From assembly GCF_954871325.1 (NCBI RefSeq), contig NC_088775.1, positions 42,137,561 to 42,201,560 of the forward strand: a stretch of 64,000 nt of DNA. Direction: 5' to 3'. Origin of the DNA: Gordionus sp. m RMFG-2023 (lineage: Eukaryota; Nematomorpha; Gordioida; Chordodea; Parachordodidae). The number at the start of each line of letters is the position of its first letter. Position 1 is the stretch's first letter. Below, piece by piece: positions 44,903 through 57,640 of the stretch. The translations under genes and the position numbers were made by a program. Under the pieces are notes generated by a model. That model made no database searches, was not told where the DNA came from, and was given only the letters and a program-made list of their open reading frames with translations.

Positions 44903-44954
44903 TAGACGAGAAAATCAGACAAGAAACATTTTTATATTACACTACTTATACACC

Positions 44955-45119
44955 AATGTTTAATATCGAAAAAAAATAATGATATACCTGCTGACTAGAT
45001 TATTTTTCATTTAATTTTTTTTTTCGATATTAAATATCTTATCCAAGATATGCGAAAATAAAGATTTTAATTCACAGAAATATCTTCGTAGAATATTTGA
45101 TTTTTTGACTTTCTAAATA
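44955..45119. repeat. hairpin spacer between the two MULE-B copies
   Basis: The 165 bp between the facing 3' ends contains its own inverted repeat: TTTAATATCGAAAAAAAAT (about 44960-44978) and its complement around 45015-45050. Together with the flanking MULE arms this makes a long near-palindrome centred near 45010. Confidence 0.6.
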
Positions 45120-45126
45120 CTACTAA

Positions 45127-46260
45127 GGTGTATAGGTAGTGTAATATAAAAATATTTCTTGTCTATTTTGCAGTATTTTTTTTTCTCTCGGTAACTTTTT
45201 TCCCATTTATTTGTTTTAACATATCAATAAAAATATATAAATTAGGATAAGTAACAATAAGTAATATACACTTATAGAACGATGAAATCCTTCAACATGG
45301 TTATTTGTTCTTACACCTTGAACATCATACATGTTCCACATCTTATATTTAAATTTAGCGTTTGGGTTAATCCAAGTACTTTTAAAGTATGTAAAGAGAT
45401 CTCTTATGGGATCTAAATTAAAGGCCTCTACTTCATTATTTAATTCTGACAATACCAATGGTATGTCGATTTCGGTTAAGAAAGGTATCGCCATTAGTCT
45501 GCGATAAAATCTCTTAAAATCAGGATTAAGAATTCTATATGCTGTCAACCTATTACCCTGTATTCGTCTTAAAATACATTGACCATAATGAAAATAGCAG
45601 GTTGTAAATATTTATTCGAGTTTGTAAGTACTCTCATTTAAAAATCTATAATGGCTTGGAGAAAAGAAAATACCTATAGATCGACAATGGTTATTTTTAG
45701 AATTCTTTATTTTTATTTGGCAATAATATATACGCGCAAAGAATTATTGTATGAATAGTGTATAATTGCTTAAATAATATAGGACACGAAAAAAATGTGC
45801 CGCCCATCAAAATTTGGTCGGCATTACAGAGACTTTCAAGTAGTTCATGTGTAGAAAATATTAATAATTCATTATTTTCATTACAAATTAAAAAAAGTCT
45901 TATTATCAAGTATTAATTTATAATCGGATATCAGAATTTATGAAAGGCAAAGGTGGTCTCAATGATTTAATAACACGATTCATAATAGTTTTGACAGATA
46001 GAAATGTTGGTAGAGCATTAGAATAGAGTTGAACGAGAGGATCCATTTTTCTAATACGCATAACTTGATTATATGTTTTGATAGTTGTAAGCTCTAATTT
46101 GTTCTTTAAGTTTATTCATAGTTACTAAAATATAATTCTCTTCTTAATATTCATCAGGCTGGTTGTGAATATGTGTCAATGTAAACTTCATATTTAATAA
46201 TATTCCGATAATAGTTTTCACAGAAAGAAATGTTGTTATAGCATTGAAATGGAGTTGAAC
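45127..46260 (-). pseudogene. MULE-B copy 2, inverted, truncated
   Basis: The minus strand repeats the MULE-B transposase from its 3' end GGTGTATAGGTAG (45127) back to the finger region (about 46200). FLTEIDIPLVLSELNNEVEA, MWNMYDVQGVRTNNHVEGFH and ICNENNELLIFSTHELLESL are recognisable, split among frames. A deletion around 45595-45690 and other breaks have removed parts of the core. Near 46200-46255 a short piece of the transposase start is repeated again. The N-terminal exons are missing. The copy lies tail to tail with copy 1. Confidence 0.8.
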
Positions 46261-47579
46261 ACTTTTGCTTAGATAAAGTATGTTAGATATTAACTTGCAT
46301 ATTCACATTCAACAGATTCAATTGTTATGCATATATTTTTATTAAAAATCGTAAAAAACGTTAAATTATAAAGGTTGAAATTATTATTTTTGGGGAAAAG
46401 TAAAATTATATGACTGAATCGATATTTACATTGTGGATGTATGTTGTTTTATTTGTGAGGAAAAGATTGGTGAAATCGATTACATCTTTTTCATCCATAA
46501 AATTTTTGTCTAGTTTTTTTCAATATGTTATAGTTCGACAATTAATTTTTACATTACAAATAGAATCTGAATGTCATATTATTTATAATTAAATATTATA
46601 TTTTATTATAGGATATTTGCAGCTTTTTAATTTTTTGTCATATAAATTGAGAATTTTTGAAAATATATTTTAAAATAAAACTTTATTATTCATATTTTTT
46701 GTATCAGGTCTAAATATATGGAAGGAGATAATTTATAAAAGAAATGTAGAATATAAATATAATCATTATTATATTCATAAAATCAATTTCACATTTTTAA
46801 CTTAAAACAATCGATTAATTAATTATTAGACTTTTCACATGTCTTGGTCAATAATAGGTATAAAAATTATAAATATAAAATCTGATTACTTTAAAAAATA
46901 TAGACTTAGAATTTAAATAAATATGTAATTGAAACTTACCTAATCTTAACAATTTAATAGATTAGAAATAATTAAACACTTTTGATTTAGATTTTATTAA
47001 AAAATAATTACTTAATGTGATTTGCTGGATGATGTTAACTTTTCAAAATTTAGTTATCCACAGTTAAAGATCTTGATAAATATATGCACATTTCACTATC
47101 AATGTAAAGTTTAACATAGCTTCGAATCTGAAGGGTTCAGAAATTTAAAATGGTTTGGTTGGATATTTTCAGAAGACAAAGCCTAAAGACCTAGAATACA
47201 ATAGAAATGACAATTTATTACAAATAAGTAACATGGACTTAAAACATAAACACCACAATAAATTTTAAATATATGCGTAGTTAAGGATTTCATCTGGTAA
47301 TATCTATAATCAGTGTCTACATGGCCGGGGTGGGTAGGAGACATAGCCTCCAAATTATTCAACCCTAGAACTCGAGGGCAATGCAATATTAAATTTAATA
47401 TATATTTTTTTATATAAGTAAAATCATCAAAATTTTTCATTCGATTATTTTTAGATTTAAAAAAATGCGTCTAAAAGATTTTCAATAATATTATTCCAAA
47501 AAAATCATCGATAGTTGGTGTCTTTTTTGATGTGTCTAAAATTATAATAATAATAGTTAAAATTATACCTAAAACGAAT
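46261..47579. other. A+T-rich interval without supported features
   Basis: There are only short frames. The minus-strand frame at 47440-47183 (MKNFDDFTYIKKYILNLI...) includes a slightly less A+T-rich piece near 47330-47370 (CCCTAGAACTCGAGGGCAAT) but matches nothing I know. Confidence 0.5.
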
Positions 47580-47584
47580 TATTT

Positions 47585-48260
47585 GTTATAAGATATTCGA
47601 TTTGATTAGATTCGTATTTTACGAATACGAATAACACAATTTCGATTGAAAAATTCTAATAGGAAAATATATTATTCGATCGAATAATTCGAGATTATTC
47701 GATTAAAATAATTTATTAATAATATATTATTAGTAGGAATTATTTACAATTATTCCTATTTAATAAAATTTCCTAGGAAAAATGAAGAAACATTTTATAT
47801 TTCTAAATGTTGTTAACGGCTGTTTTTATTCGAATAATTCATAATACAAAATTAACCTCTGAAAATTGTTTTATGATGGACGAAGAAAGTATTTATTTAT
47901 ATGTAATTTATAACTCATATACAATTTTAAATAACTAGCTATCCCGTTAAGAATGACGGGCGAACCAGATATTTTTTCTTTAAAAATTTGTTATTGGTAT
48001 ATTTGTTCTACATGATATGAATATTATATTGATTTTTCTACATTATTATACTATATATGTATCTATATTATCTTACTAATAAAATTCAAAGTTAAATTTT
48101 ACAAAATAAATTTAATATTATCTTTTTTAATTTACGGTTAAATAAAATTTTCAAATTGAATTGAATATTCGACGAATCGAATCGAATAATCATTTTATTA
48201 TTCCTACGAATATGAATTATTCGATTCGATTCGTATTTTTGTATATCTAGTTAAAATAAT
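47585..48260. mobile_element. non-autonomous inverted-repeat element with ATTCGATTCG-type ends
   Basis: The left end (47585-47720) is built of ATTCGATTTGATTAGATTCG, ATTTTACGAATACGAATAAC and TATTCGATCGAATAATTCGA. The right end (48160-48250) reads in reverse complement AAATACGAATCGAATCGAAT and ATTATTCGATTCGATTCGTC. The middle is A+T-rich and non-coding. It fits a MITE or foldback element with degenerate termini. Exact ends and the target duplication are unclear. Confidence 0.5.
47936..47960 (-). repeat. possible Helitron 3' end (second copy)
   Basis: On the minus strand, CCCGTCATTCTTAACGGG forms a CCCGT/ACGGG stem and is followed by ATAG, then CTAG and T, as at Helitron 3' ends. It matches the sequence at 1690-1716. 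It lies inside the inverted-repeat element around it, so it may be an insertion there. Confidence 0.35.
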
Positions 48261-48932
48261 GTAAAGGATAAGTGGCATAAATGGCTATATGAAGATAATT
48301 ATTGAAAATTTTTTAGTCTAATGCACACACACACAGTATAGAATGAGGAAGGTGAGAGAAAAAAAATAGGTAGGGAGCTTTAAGATATCTCTTCCAAAAT
48401 ACTCAGTGGGGCATATTAAAAAAATATATTTAAGCTTTTTATCTTAGATAAAAATAGAAAATAGTGGATAAAAATTTGGTATATTATTTTACGTCATATT
48501 AAATCTTTATAACTGTCATCTGACAGTTTGTCAATAACCTTTCTTTTATACCTGACAAAACATAGATGCAAGATTATAGGTTTATTCTATTATTATCTGA
48601 AATCATTTATATTAATCCAGGATTATGATATGTTTTAATAGTCTTTCTTAATATATATAAATAAATATTATTTTATATATATTTAAATATTTTATTTATA
48701 ATTGTTATATATATTTATATAAAGTTAAATGTTATTTCTATATTAATACAATTAAAAAAATTAATATGTTTTACTTTAGTAGTAATATTGTGTAAATTAT
48801 TGTATAAATATTTATAAATTTATTAAAATTTTAAAAATGTTAAAAATAAAATTTAAAAAAATGTCTAGTTTGTATTCACCATCTTTCTTCTTTTTAACGC
48901 GAAAACAGCTGTGGGAATATTTAGGACCCGAA

Positions 48933-51900
48933 CAATGATATATATAACTATAGATTGACGATTCATTCATTCAATGCATTATAAAAGTGTCCACATATTG
49001 TAATCAGCTGTAGCGCCATTTTGTAGTTTGGTTATCCATTATTTGTCAGCAAGAAATATTAATATATAGAAAACAAGTCTACTACGATAATTTAGTTTTA
49101 AAGGTTTCGATTTATGATATAATATTTTATAGTATCTTTTATTCTTAAATTTTCATAAGACTTTTTTTATGAATGTGGACTAGGTGATTATATTTAAAAA
49201 ATGAATCTAAGACTAACCCACCTTTTAATTTTTTAAAATATAGTTTAACTTAATTCTGCACGGATTTATAAATCTTATGTTAATGCATCTAAGGATACAT
49301 GCAAAACAGATCTTTTAATATCACTATCATTTATTATTTTATTTAGATAATGGGAGTGTGCTGTGTTCATAATTGTAATAAAACAAATAAAATGGAATCT
49401 AATACACATATTTCTTATCATAAGTATATATATTATTTTTTATATGCAACATATTTATTACATAAAGCATTAATAAGCTACAAACATTGAAAAAAAATCC
49501 TTATTTAGTAAAAATATAAAGTTTTCTCATTTTTACTGCTAGGACAAATAATGCTTCTTCCTCTTGAGTTGATAAGATTTCTATTTTGAACTTTGCCTAA
49601 ATATTTTTCTGGATAAAATATTAAGTTAGCCATTTTTAAAATACATTTTTACTATGATACAGTTTCATTTTTAAATATTTGTAAGAAATATGTAAACCAT
49701 ATATATATTAATAGAGGCTCTGCCAATCAACAAATTTTCACTGATTCAATTCTATATTACTAATAACTGATCTGATATTAATATTGATTGTTATATACTA
49801 TCTATCTTTGTATCAATGTCATAAATATATCTTATATTTTACTCATTATTATTCACCTATTTTTAAATATAGATTTCCATTAAAATCCAAAGAATTATTG
49901 GAAAAATGGTTACATGCTATAAATAGAAAAAATTTTATGCCTAATAAATATAGTATTATTTGTGGAAGGCATTTTAAAAATACTTGTTTCATTCAAACTA
50001 TATCTGGAAAGATTTTATTGAAGGAAGATTCTATTCCATCGATATTTAGTATATCTAAGCCACTTCATGATGTATGTTAACAATATCATTACATAGTTAA
50101 AACAATATTTTAAAATATATACTTTTTAGATAACGAATGTTTATTCAAATATACAAACACCATTAAAAAGTGATATATTATATGAAAAAGATCCAATTAT
50201 ACATATAACAAATGATCATAATTATTCCGCGACATATGAAACATTAAAAAGAAAAATTATTTACCAAGAGGCTATAATTAAACGCTTAAAAAAAAGAGCA
50301 CATGCTTATTATAGGAGCTCAAAAAGAGGAAAAAATAAAATAATCAATTTACAAACAATAATCACTTCACTAAAAGATGAAAATTTGTTATCAGATGATG
50401 TCGAAAATATTATAGACAGGCACTTTACAGGGACATCTGCTATATTCCTTAAAACACATATACACAGTGGAGGCATCTCAAACCCACAAAAAAAAATATA
50501 TACAAGTGAATTCCGTCAATTTGCATTGACTATGCATTTTTATTCACCTAAGGCTTACAGATATCTCAAATCACACTTTTGTATGCCTTCGGAATCCACA
50601 TTAAGGGCATGGAGTAGCAAGATTGAAATCATGCCAGGTTTATTATAATAATTTTAAAAAAAATAAATTAAATTAAATAAAGGTTTCCTTTCTATTTCAT
50701 TTACCCAAATTAAAAGCTACCAAAAAAAATCAGAAAAGCAGTTATATTGTGTACTTAGCCTTGATGAAATGCATATTAAAACACAAATAGATTATGACCC
50801 CCACAAAGCAGAATATCATGGTTATGTTGATTTAGGTGATGGGACAAAATCAACAAAGGAAGATAAATCTTGTCCAGAAGCAACAAAGGCACTGTTTCTT
50901 ATGGCTACATGTCTTAATAGCAGCTGGAAAATGCCAATAGCCTATTTTCTAGTTTCACAAATGAATTCAGATATCCTAGCTAATTTAGTGAGAGTTGCAT
51001 TGTTCAATATAAATGAAACAGGAGTTATCTGTAAGGCCATAGTATGTGATGGTTGTGCTGTTAATAAAAAAATGAGCAAACTGCTTGGTGTTAGTATGGA
51101 TCCTGATAATATCATTCCATATATTGAGCTGGAATTTTATGAATCAGAAAAAATATACATGTTACTAGATGTTTGTCATATGCTCAAATTACTTAGAAAT
51201 CTATTAGCGGAGGAGGAAATTTTAATAAATGAATCAAATGGAGAGGTAGCTAGCTAAATTCGGTTAAATATTTATTTTGTATTTATAGTTAATAGATTGA
51301 AAGCATATACAAAATTTACACAAATTGCAGGAGTGCGAAGGTTTACGTGCTGCAAATAAATTGCGCAAAGCACATATTGCTTTCCAAAAACAAAAAATGA
51401 AAGTTTGATAATAAATATATAATTATTAAATATTTTTTAAGGTAAAACTTGCTGTTCAAGTTTTTAGTGCATCTGTTGCAAATAGCCTTCTTTTTGCCCA
51501 GCATCAGGAGATTCCTGGATTTGAAAATTGTGATGGTACAATTAATTTTATATTGATGATAGATCAGTAAAATAAAAAATTATGATATAAATTTATGAAT
51601 AACTTATAGAATGTTTGATTATCTTAATACAAGAAATTGTCTTGGTAAAGGATATAAAGCCCCTTTATATAATAATACAATTGCAGATTATGAAAATCAT
51701 TTTGACAAGTGCATTAAAACTTTAAAATCACTCAAGTTAACAAATGGAACTTATGTCTATAAGTCTAATAAAAAAACATGTGTAGAAGGGTTAATTCTTT
51801 CTATGAAAAGCATCCTGGAAATGGGGAAGGAATTATTAACTGGGGAAACCCCAAAAATGAAGTATTATATTTAATTTATAACAAGAGTTATTCATAAAGC

Positions 51901-54296
51901 TATAATATAACAATTTTTTAAGGTTCTTTTTAACATATAAAACCTCTCAAGACAAATTAGAATTATATTTTTGTAGTATTCGTAGCAGAGGTGGATTTAA
52001 TGATAATCCATCAGCATATCAGGTTCGATCTGCTGTTCGCATTTCCTTAATGGCAAAATTGGATGCTACAATTACAGGAAATTGCATTTCCTTAGATAAT
52101 ACTCAATTAATATGTTCAAATTTTCAAAATAATCATGACGATGATTTTAATTCTATCAAAACTATTTCAAATCCAATAATACCCCAGGCATTATCTTATT
52201 ATTTTAGCCAAACAAATCCTCATATCCCAAAATTATCATTATATTTAGATAATGTAACAACTTATATTTCGGGATATATAGTACAACAACTTATTAAAGA
52301 AAAAAAGGTACGATGTGATGTTTGCATTAATGCAATGGTCAGTGATTCATATATTGATAATAATATAAATAATATGCTCATAAATTTTTAAAAAATAGGG
52401 GGTTAGTGATTCCTTCATCTAGTATGTCTATATTATGCCGAATTTGTGAAAGTTCATTTAGAACTTATCAAAATGATATTAAACGTAAAAATATTATTAA
52501 AAAAATGGAAGTGTTGGTTTTTTCCACAATAATTGGTACAAATATTTTTATTGATCTTACTGAACATATTAATGAACATGAGATTGGTTACAGCCATTTT
52601 CAAATTCTTGTAAAATTAATTGTTCAAAGGTAATCATTTATTAGTTTTATACTATTTTTTTAAAGATATTTAAATATTAGATTTTTTCATTTTGCTGACT
52701 TGAGAAACCAGGAATTGAGAACTGGTATGAGGCAAAATCTTACAAAAGCAATACAATTTAATAATCAATAAGTCATGTAAATTAATATTTATATCTTCTT
52801 TTATTTTTTAAAAATTATATTGTATAAAGAACAGGCCTTATATAAGACATATTATAAAAATTATGATATTATATATAATCTATGCTAATGTAAATATATT
52901 TTATTTTTTATAGGTGATGATAGAATCAAAAAGGATGAATGTTTATAATCAAAGATAATATGAATGTGAATCATCACATTGTTAAAAATACATTTTGTTT
53001 TTTAAAGTGTACTCTATATTTTTATATATTTATTGTATAAACCTTATTTAAATGATTTATATAATAATTTAAACTCATGCAAAAAATGTTATTATTACAC
53101 TATGTTTTTATTGAAAAAAAAATAAAAGATGTTTTCATTTGTCATTTATAATTAAGATGAAATAATTAAAACAAAAAAAATTATAAATGATTATTACAAT
53201 AAAAATTAAGTAAGATGAGCTCTCAACCCATCTTTTAAGATAGTTTAACTTATTTCATCTAGAACACATAATCCAAAATAATTTTTAATTGACAGAATAT
53301 TTTTTTATAAAATCTTATTTTCTTAACATAATTAATTAATCCTCATCTACTTTTAGAGTATTGTAGATTTTATTTAATTATATCTATACAGATCTCTTTT
53401 TTTGTATAAATTTTGATTATTATTTTAAGGTATAAATTACTTACCTAAAATTAAAAGTACCAGCAACTACAATAAATATAAGTACATCATTTTTATTTAT
53501 TAATAAGATATGAATCATAAAATATTATTATATTTAATAATAAGGATTCCATAAATGAACAATAAGTGGATAATAAGATTTTTAATGAAACATCAAGTGA
53601 ATTTGATAAAATTATATAAACTAATTTTATTAAAAAAATTAACAAATATATATAAAAATATAAATGATTTTGATATTTGCAATTAATATGTATAAAATAA
53701 ATTAGATATTCTAATAAATGATTGGGGGTTAAATAATTGAGGAATGTTTAAAAATAAATTTATTTTTATAATAATATTAATCAAATAGATAAATTAACTT
53801 AAAACTATGATTGAAAGATGTATTTTCTTGACTGAGTCAAAGGAATCTGTGATTTTTTGGCAATTATATATAGGCAGTGGACCTTATTTGGTTGAATATT
53901 TGAGGGTGTATTAGATATAAGTATGGAATATTTTGTATGGGTATAATTTTGGTGATTTTTGTTTCAGTGATGTTGTAGCAATCTATGTTTCTGAATAATT
54001 TCTGGGTGAAAGTAATTTAATGATATTATGTACTACTATTGGATTAAATGTTAAGTTTTTTTATTTTAGAGAATACCCATGTAATTTAATTGAAGATCAG
54101 TTGAGGTTAGGATTCATTTGATTATTTTACATAATTACATTAAAAATTATTAGTAAAATTGTTAAATTTTTAAAAATTATTATCATTATTGAGGCATTTG
54201 ATCAACGTACAAGCTACAAAATGGCGCTACAGCTGATTTCAATAGGTGGACGTTTTTTTATGCATGATCGTCAATCTATAGTTATATATATCATTG
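48933..54296 (+). mobile_element. complete P-type transposon
   Basis: The termini are inverted repeats of about 30 bp starting CAATGATATATATAACTATA on both strands. Further inside they continue with a looser match (GTCCAC, AATCAGCTGTAGCGCCATTT, TGTAG). The exact 8-bp duplication GACCCGAA (48925-48932 and 54297-54304) is the size P elements make. The 5364-bp body encodes a spliced THAP-domain transposase on the plus strand (49350-52633), followed by 1.6 kb of A+T-rich 3' sequence. A 480-bp piece of its 3' end recurs at 41680-42173 and one terminus at 10462. Confidence 0.93.
49350..52633 (+). CDS. P-element/THAP9-like transposase, eight exons, two lesions
   Basis: Exons that fit the protein and GT-AG rules: 49350-49423, 49873-50071, 50130-50637, 50683-51245, 51289-51402, 51442-51566, 51610-51861 and 51923 to about 52633. 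The N-terminal THAP finger (C2CH) spans the first intron: MGVCCVHNCNK, then HISYHK|FPLKSKELLEKW and IICGRHF. Next come a basic coiled region (LKRKIIYQEAIIKRLKKRA) and FRQFALTMHFYSPKAYRYL. The RNase H-like core has VLSLDEMHIK (Asp), AIVCDGCAVNKK (Asp) and YMLLDVCHMLKLLRN. It continues GLRAANKLRKAHIAF and LAVQVFSASVANSL, then TSQDKLELYFCSIRSRGGFN with NPSAYQ near the C-terminus. A TGA stands where a Trp is usual before KHIQNLHKLQ (51298-51300), and a 1-bp shift at about 52388 breaks the C-terminus. The protein binds element ends via THAP and excises DNA in the nucleus. Confidence 0.88.
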
Positions 54297-54304
54297 GACC
54301 CGAA

Positions 54305-56428
54305 CCAATTATTTAATAGAAAATCTTATTTTATACATATTAATTGCAAATATCAAAATCATTTAATTTTTTTATCTATATTTTATTCTTTCTAAAAAAA
54401 TTAGTTTTTATAATTTTATCAAATTCACTTGATGTTTCAATAAAAATCTTACTACACATATATTGTTCATTTAATTATTAAATATAATAATATTTTATGA
54501 TTCATATCTTATTAATAAATAAATATGATGCACAGATATTCATTGTAGTTGCTGGTACGTTTAATTTTAGGTAATATAGTGATTTATACTTAAAATAATA
54601 ATCAATCATAAATTTATATTAAAAAAATCTGTATATAAATAAAATCTACAAATTTGGTTTTACTAATAAGAGAAATCAATGTTGTTAGATATACTCTAAA
54701 AGTAGATATCAAGATCAATAAATTATGTTAAAAAAAGAAGATTTTATAAAAAAATATCCTTTCAATTAAAAATTATTTTGGATTATGTGTCCTAGATGAA
54801 ATAACTTTTTAAACCATCTTAAAAGATGGATAGAGAGCTCACCTCACTTAATTTTTATATTACTATTATGTATAATAATCATTTATCATTTTTTTTGTTT
54901 TTCTTTCATCATAATTATAAATTACAAATGAAAACATCTTTTATTTTTTTTTTAATAAAAACATAATGTAATAATATTAATTTTTGCATGAGTATAAATT
55001 ATAATATAAATCATTTAAATAAAGTTTATACAATAAATATATAAAAATATAAATGTGTATGCCTTAAAAAACAAAATATATTTTTAACAATGTGTCTTGG
55101 TTTCTCAAGTCAGCAAAATGAAAAAATCTAATATTTAAATATCTTTTAAAAAAATACTATTAAAACTAATAAATGAGAATAATTAATTTTACAAGAATTT
55201 GAAAATGGCTGTACCAAATCTCATGTTCATTAATATGTTCCTATGATCAATAAAAATATTTGTACCAATTATTTTGGAAAAACCCAATACTTCCATTTTT
55301 TTAATAATATTTTTATGTTTAATATCATTTTGATAAGTTCTAAATGAACTTTCACATATTCTGCAAAATTTTGACATACTAGATGAAGGTATCACTAACC
55401 CCCCATTATTTTTAAAATTTATAAGCATATTATTTATATTATTATCATTATATGATTCACTGACCATGGCAGTAATGCAAACTACACAACGTACCTTTTT
55501 TTCTTTAATGAGTTGTCGTACTTTATATCCCAAAATATAAGTTGATACATTATCTAAATATAATGATAATTTTGGGATATGGGGGTTTGTTTGTTTAAAA
55601 TAATATGATAATGTGGTATTATTGGATTTAAAATAGTTTTGATAGTATTACAATCCATGATTATTTTGAAAATGTGAACATATTAACTGTGTATTGTCTA
55701 AGGAAATGCAATTTCCTGTAATAGTTGCATCCAATTTCGCCATTAATGAAATGCGAACAGCAGAAAGAACCTGATATGCTGATGGATTATCATTAAATCC
55801 ATTCTTGCTACAAAAATATAATTCTAAGTGGTTAGGAGAGGTTTTGTACGTTAAAAAGAACCTTGAAAAATTGTTATATTATAGTTTTATGAATAACTCT
55901 TGTTATAAATTAAATATAATACTTCATTTTTGGGGTTTCCCCAATTAATAACTCCTTCCCCATTTCCAGGATGCTTGTCATAAAAAGAATTAGCATTTCT
56001 ACACATGTTTTTTTTTATTAGATTTATAGACATAAACTCCATTTGTTAACTTGAGTGATTTTAAAGTTTTAATGCACTTGTCAAAATGAGTTTCATATTC
56101 TGCAATTTTATTAGTATAGGGGGTTTATATCCTTTACCAAGGCAATTTCTTGTATTAAGGTAATAAAACATTCTATAAGTTTTTCATAAATTTATTTCGT
56201 TATTTTTATTTTACTTCTATCATCAAAAATTAATTGTACCATCACAATTTTTAAACCCAGGAATCTCCTGATGCTGGGCAAAAAGAAGGCTATTTGCAAC
56301 AGATGCACTAAAAATTTGAACAGCAAGTTTTACCTTTAAAAGATATTTAATAGTTATATATTTATTATCAAACTTTCATTTTTTGTTTGTGGAAAGCAAT
56401 AAGTGATTTGCACAATTTTATTTGCAGC
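54305..56428 (-). pseudogene. second P-type copy, inverted, partial
   Basis: The minus strand 56428-54305 matches the plus-strand copy from about 51330 to 53745: exon blocks LAVQVFSA...SLLFAQHQEIPGF, the THAP9 C-terminal RSRGGFNDNP region (decayed), LIKEKKVRCVVCITAMVSES, GGLVIPSSSMSKFCRICESS (55533-55189), then the 3' non-coding part (54870-54310). It retains the frame LINFKNNGGLVIPSS where the other copy is shifted. The 5' half is missing: at 56428 it is cut by a CAGGGTTTAACAATTGCTC sequence that looks like a hAT terminus. The 3' end stops at the target duplication of the complete element. Confidence 0.8.
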
Positions 56429-56899
56429 CAGGGTTTAACAATTGCTCAAAATTCAAAAATCTTCACAGATCGTGGCTCTTTTGAAGATCAAAAAATGCGA
56501 AGATTTTTTCGCTAAAAAAAATTTTGTAAAAAAATCTTCTATGATTTTGAGAAAAATTTTTTGTAATTTTATAATATACTAAAATCTTTAGTAAGAAAAT
56601 CTTTATTATAATAAAACATTTTTGATCCTAAAATTTTTTGTACAAATATTTTGTGATTTTTAAAAAATAAAATTTTTGATATATGCTTTTATTTTATTTT
56701 TTAATCTTAGAAAAATATTATTTCATAAGTTGTGTAAATGTGAGAATTTAACGATTACATATTTTTTAATATTTGGTGTTTTGTCATAATTCATGTTTTA
56801 TATTTAATGTAAAGTATAAAAGTGACATACTCTCTCAGAACCTTTAAAAATAATTTTAATTAAAATAAGCTAGTTGAGCATGTTTCAAAATGGTTTCAG
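56429..56899. other. unassigned segment starting with a hAT-like end
   Basis: CAGGGTTTAACAATTGCTC at 56429 looks like a hAT terminus that interrupts the inverted P copy. No matching right end was found up to 58289. The segment is rich in AAAATCTT words and non-coding. Confidence 0.35.
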
Positions 56900-57640
56900 T
56901 GATTATAAAGGATATAAAGGTGACAATTGTCATAAACGTAATTTTTAAACTTTTTTGAGTTTTTTTTTAAGTAAATAAGTAAAAATATGTTTTGTAAATG
57001 TTAAATTAAAATTTCAGTAAAGATGTACTATAGAAAAGGGACAATTGTCATAATCATTAATTATCAACATTTTTAAATTTTTTTAAAGCAAATAAATAAA
57101 AATATGTTTTGTAAACATGTTAAATTAAAATTTCAGTGAAGATATACCATAGAAAAGTGACAATTGTCATAATCGATAATTATCAACATTTTTAAATTTT
57201 TTTAAAGCAAAAGTAAAAATATGTTTTGTAAACATGTTAAATTAAAATTTCAGTGAAGATGTACCATAGAAAAGTGACAATTGTCATAATCGATAATTAT
57301 CAACATTTTTAAATTTTTTTAAAGCAAATAAGTAAAAATATGTTTTGTAAACATGTTAAATTAAAATTTCAGTGAAGATTTACCATAGAACAGTGACAAT
57401 TGCCATAATAGTTAATTATGAATATTTTTAAATTTTTTAAAAGTAAATAGGTAAAAATATTTTTTATAAACATGTTAAATTAAAATTTCATCAAATATGT
57501 ATCTTAGAATAGTGACAATTGTCATAACCATTATTTTTAAATTTTTTAAAGCTTATAGGTAAAATTATATATTTTGAGCATTTTTAATTTCAGTGAAGAT
57601 GTACCATAAAAAAGTGACATTGTTATTATTAAGCTTTTTC
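56900..57640. repeat. 118-bp minisatellite with a palindrome in each unit
   Basis: Six clear units, with GACAATTGTC (a perfect 10-bp palindrome, one unit GACAATTGCC) at 56922, 57040, 57159, 57276, 57394 and 57513, are spaced 117-119 bp apart. Decayed continuations reach about 57690. Each unit also has AAATATGTTTTGTAAACATG and TTAAAATTTCAGTGAAGATG. Spacing is far more constant than sequence. It is non-coding. Confidence 0.85.

Larger units (their letters stand above)
42174..44954 (+). mobile_element. MULE-B copy 1
   Basis: A second MULE family, related to MULE-A at about half of the transposase residues. The right end is placed at TATACACC (44954), where identity with the inverted copy 2 ends. 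The left end is tentatively GGTATCGGTCCGATCC, reminiscent of the MULE-A start CGTATCGTACCGCC. Contents: a 121-bp leader array, finger 1 (42623-42730), 269-bp exon duplications (42890-43430), finger 2 (about 43667-43858) and the transposase (43910-44902). A target duplication was not found. Confidence 0.65.
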
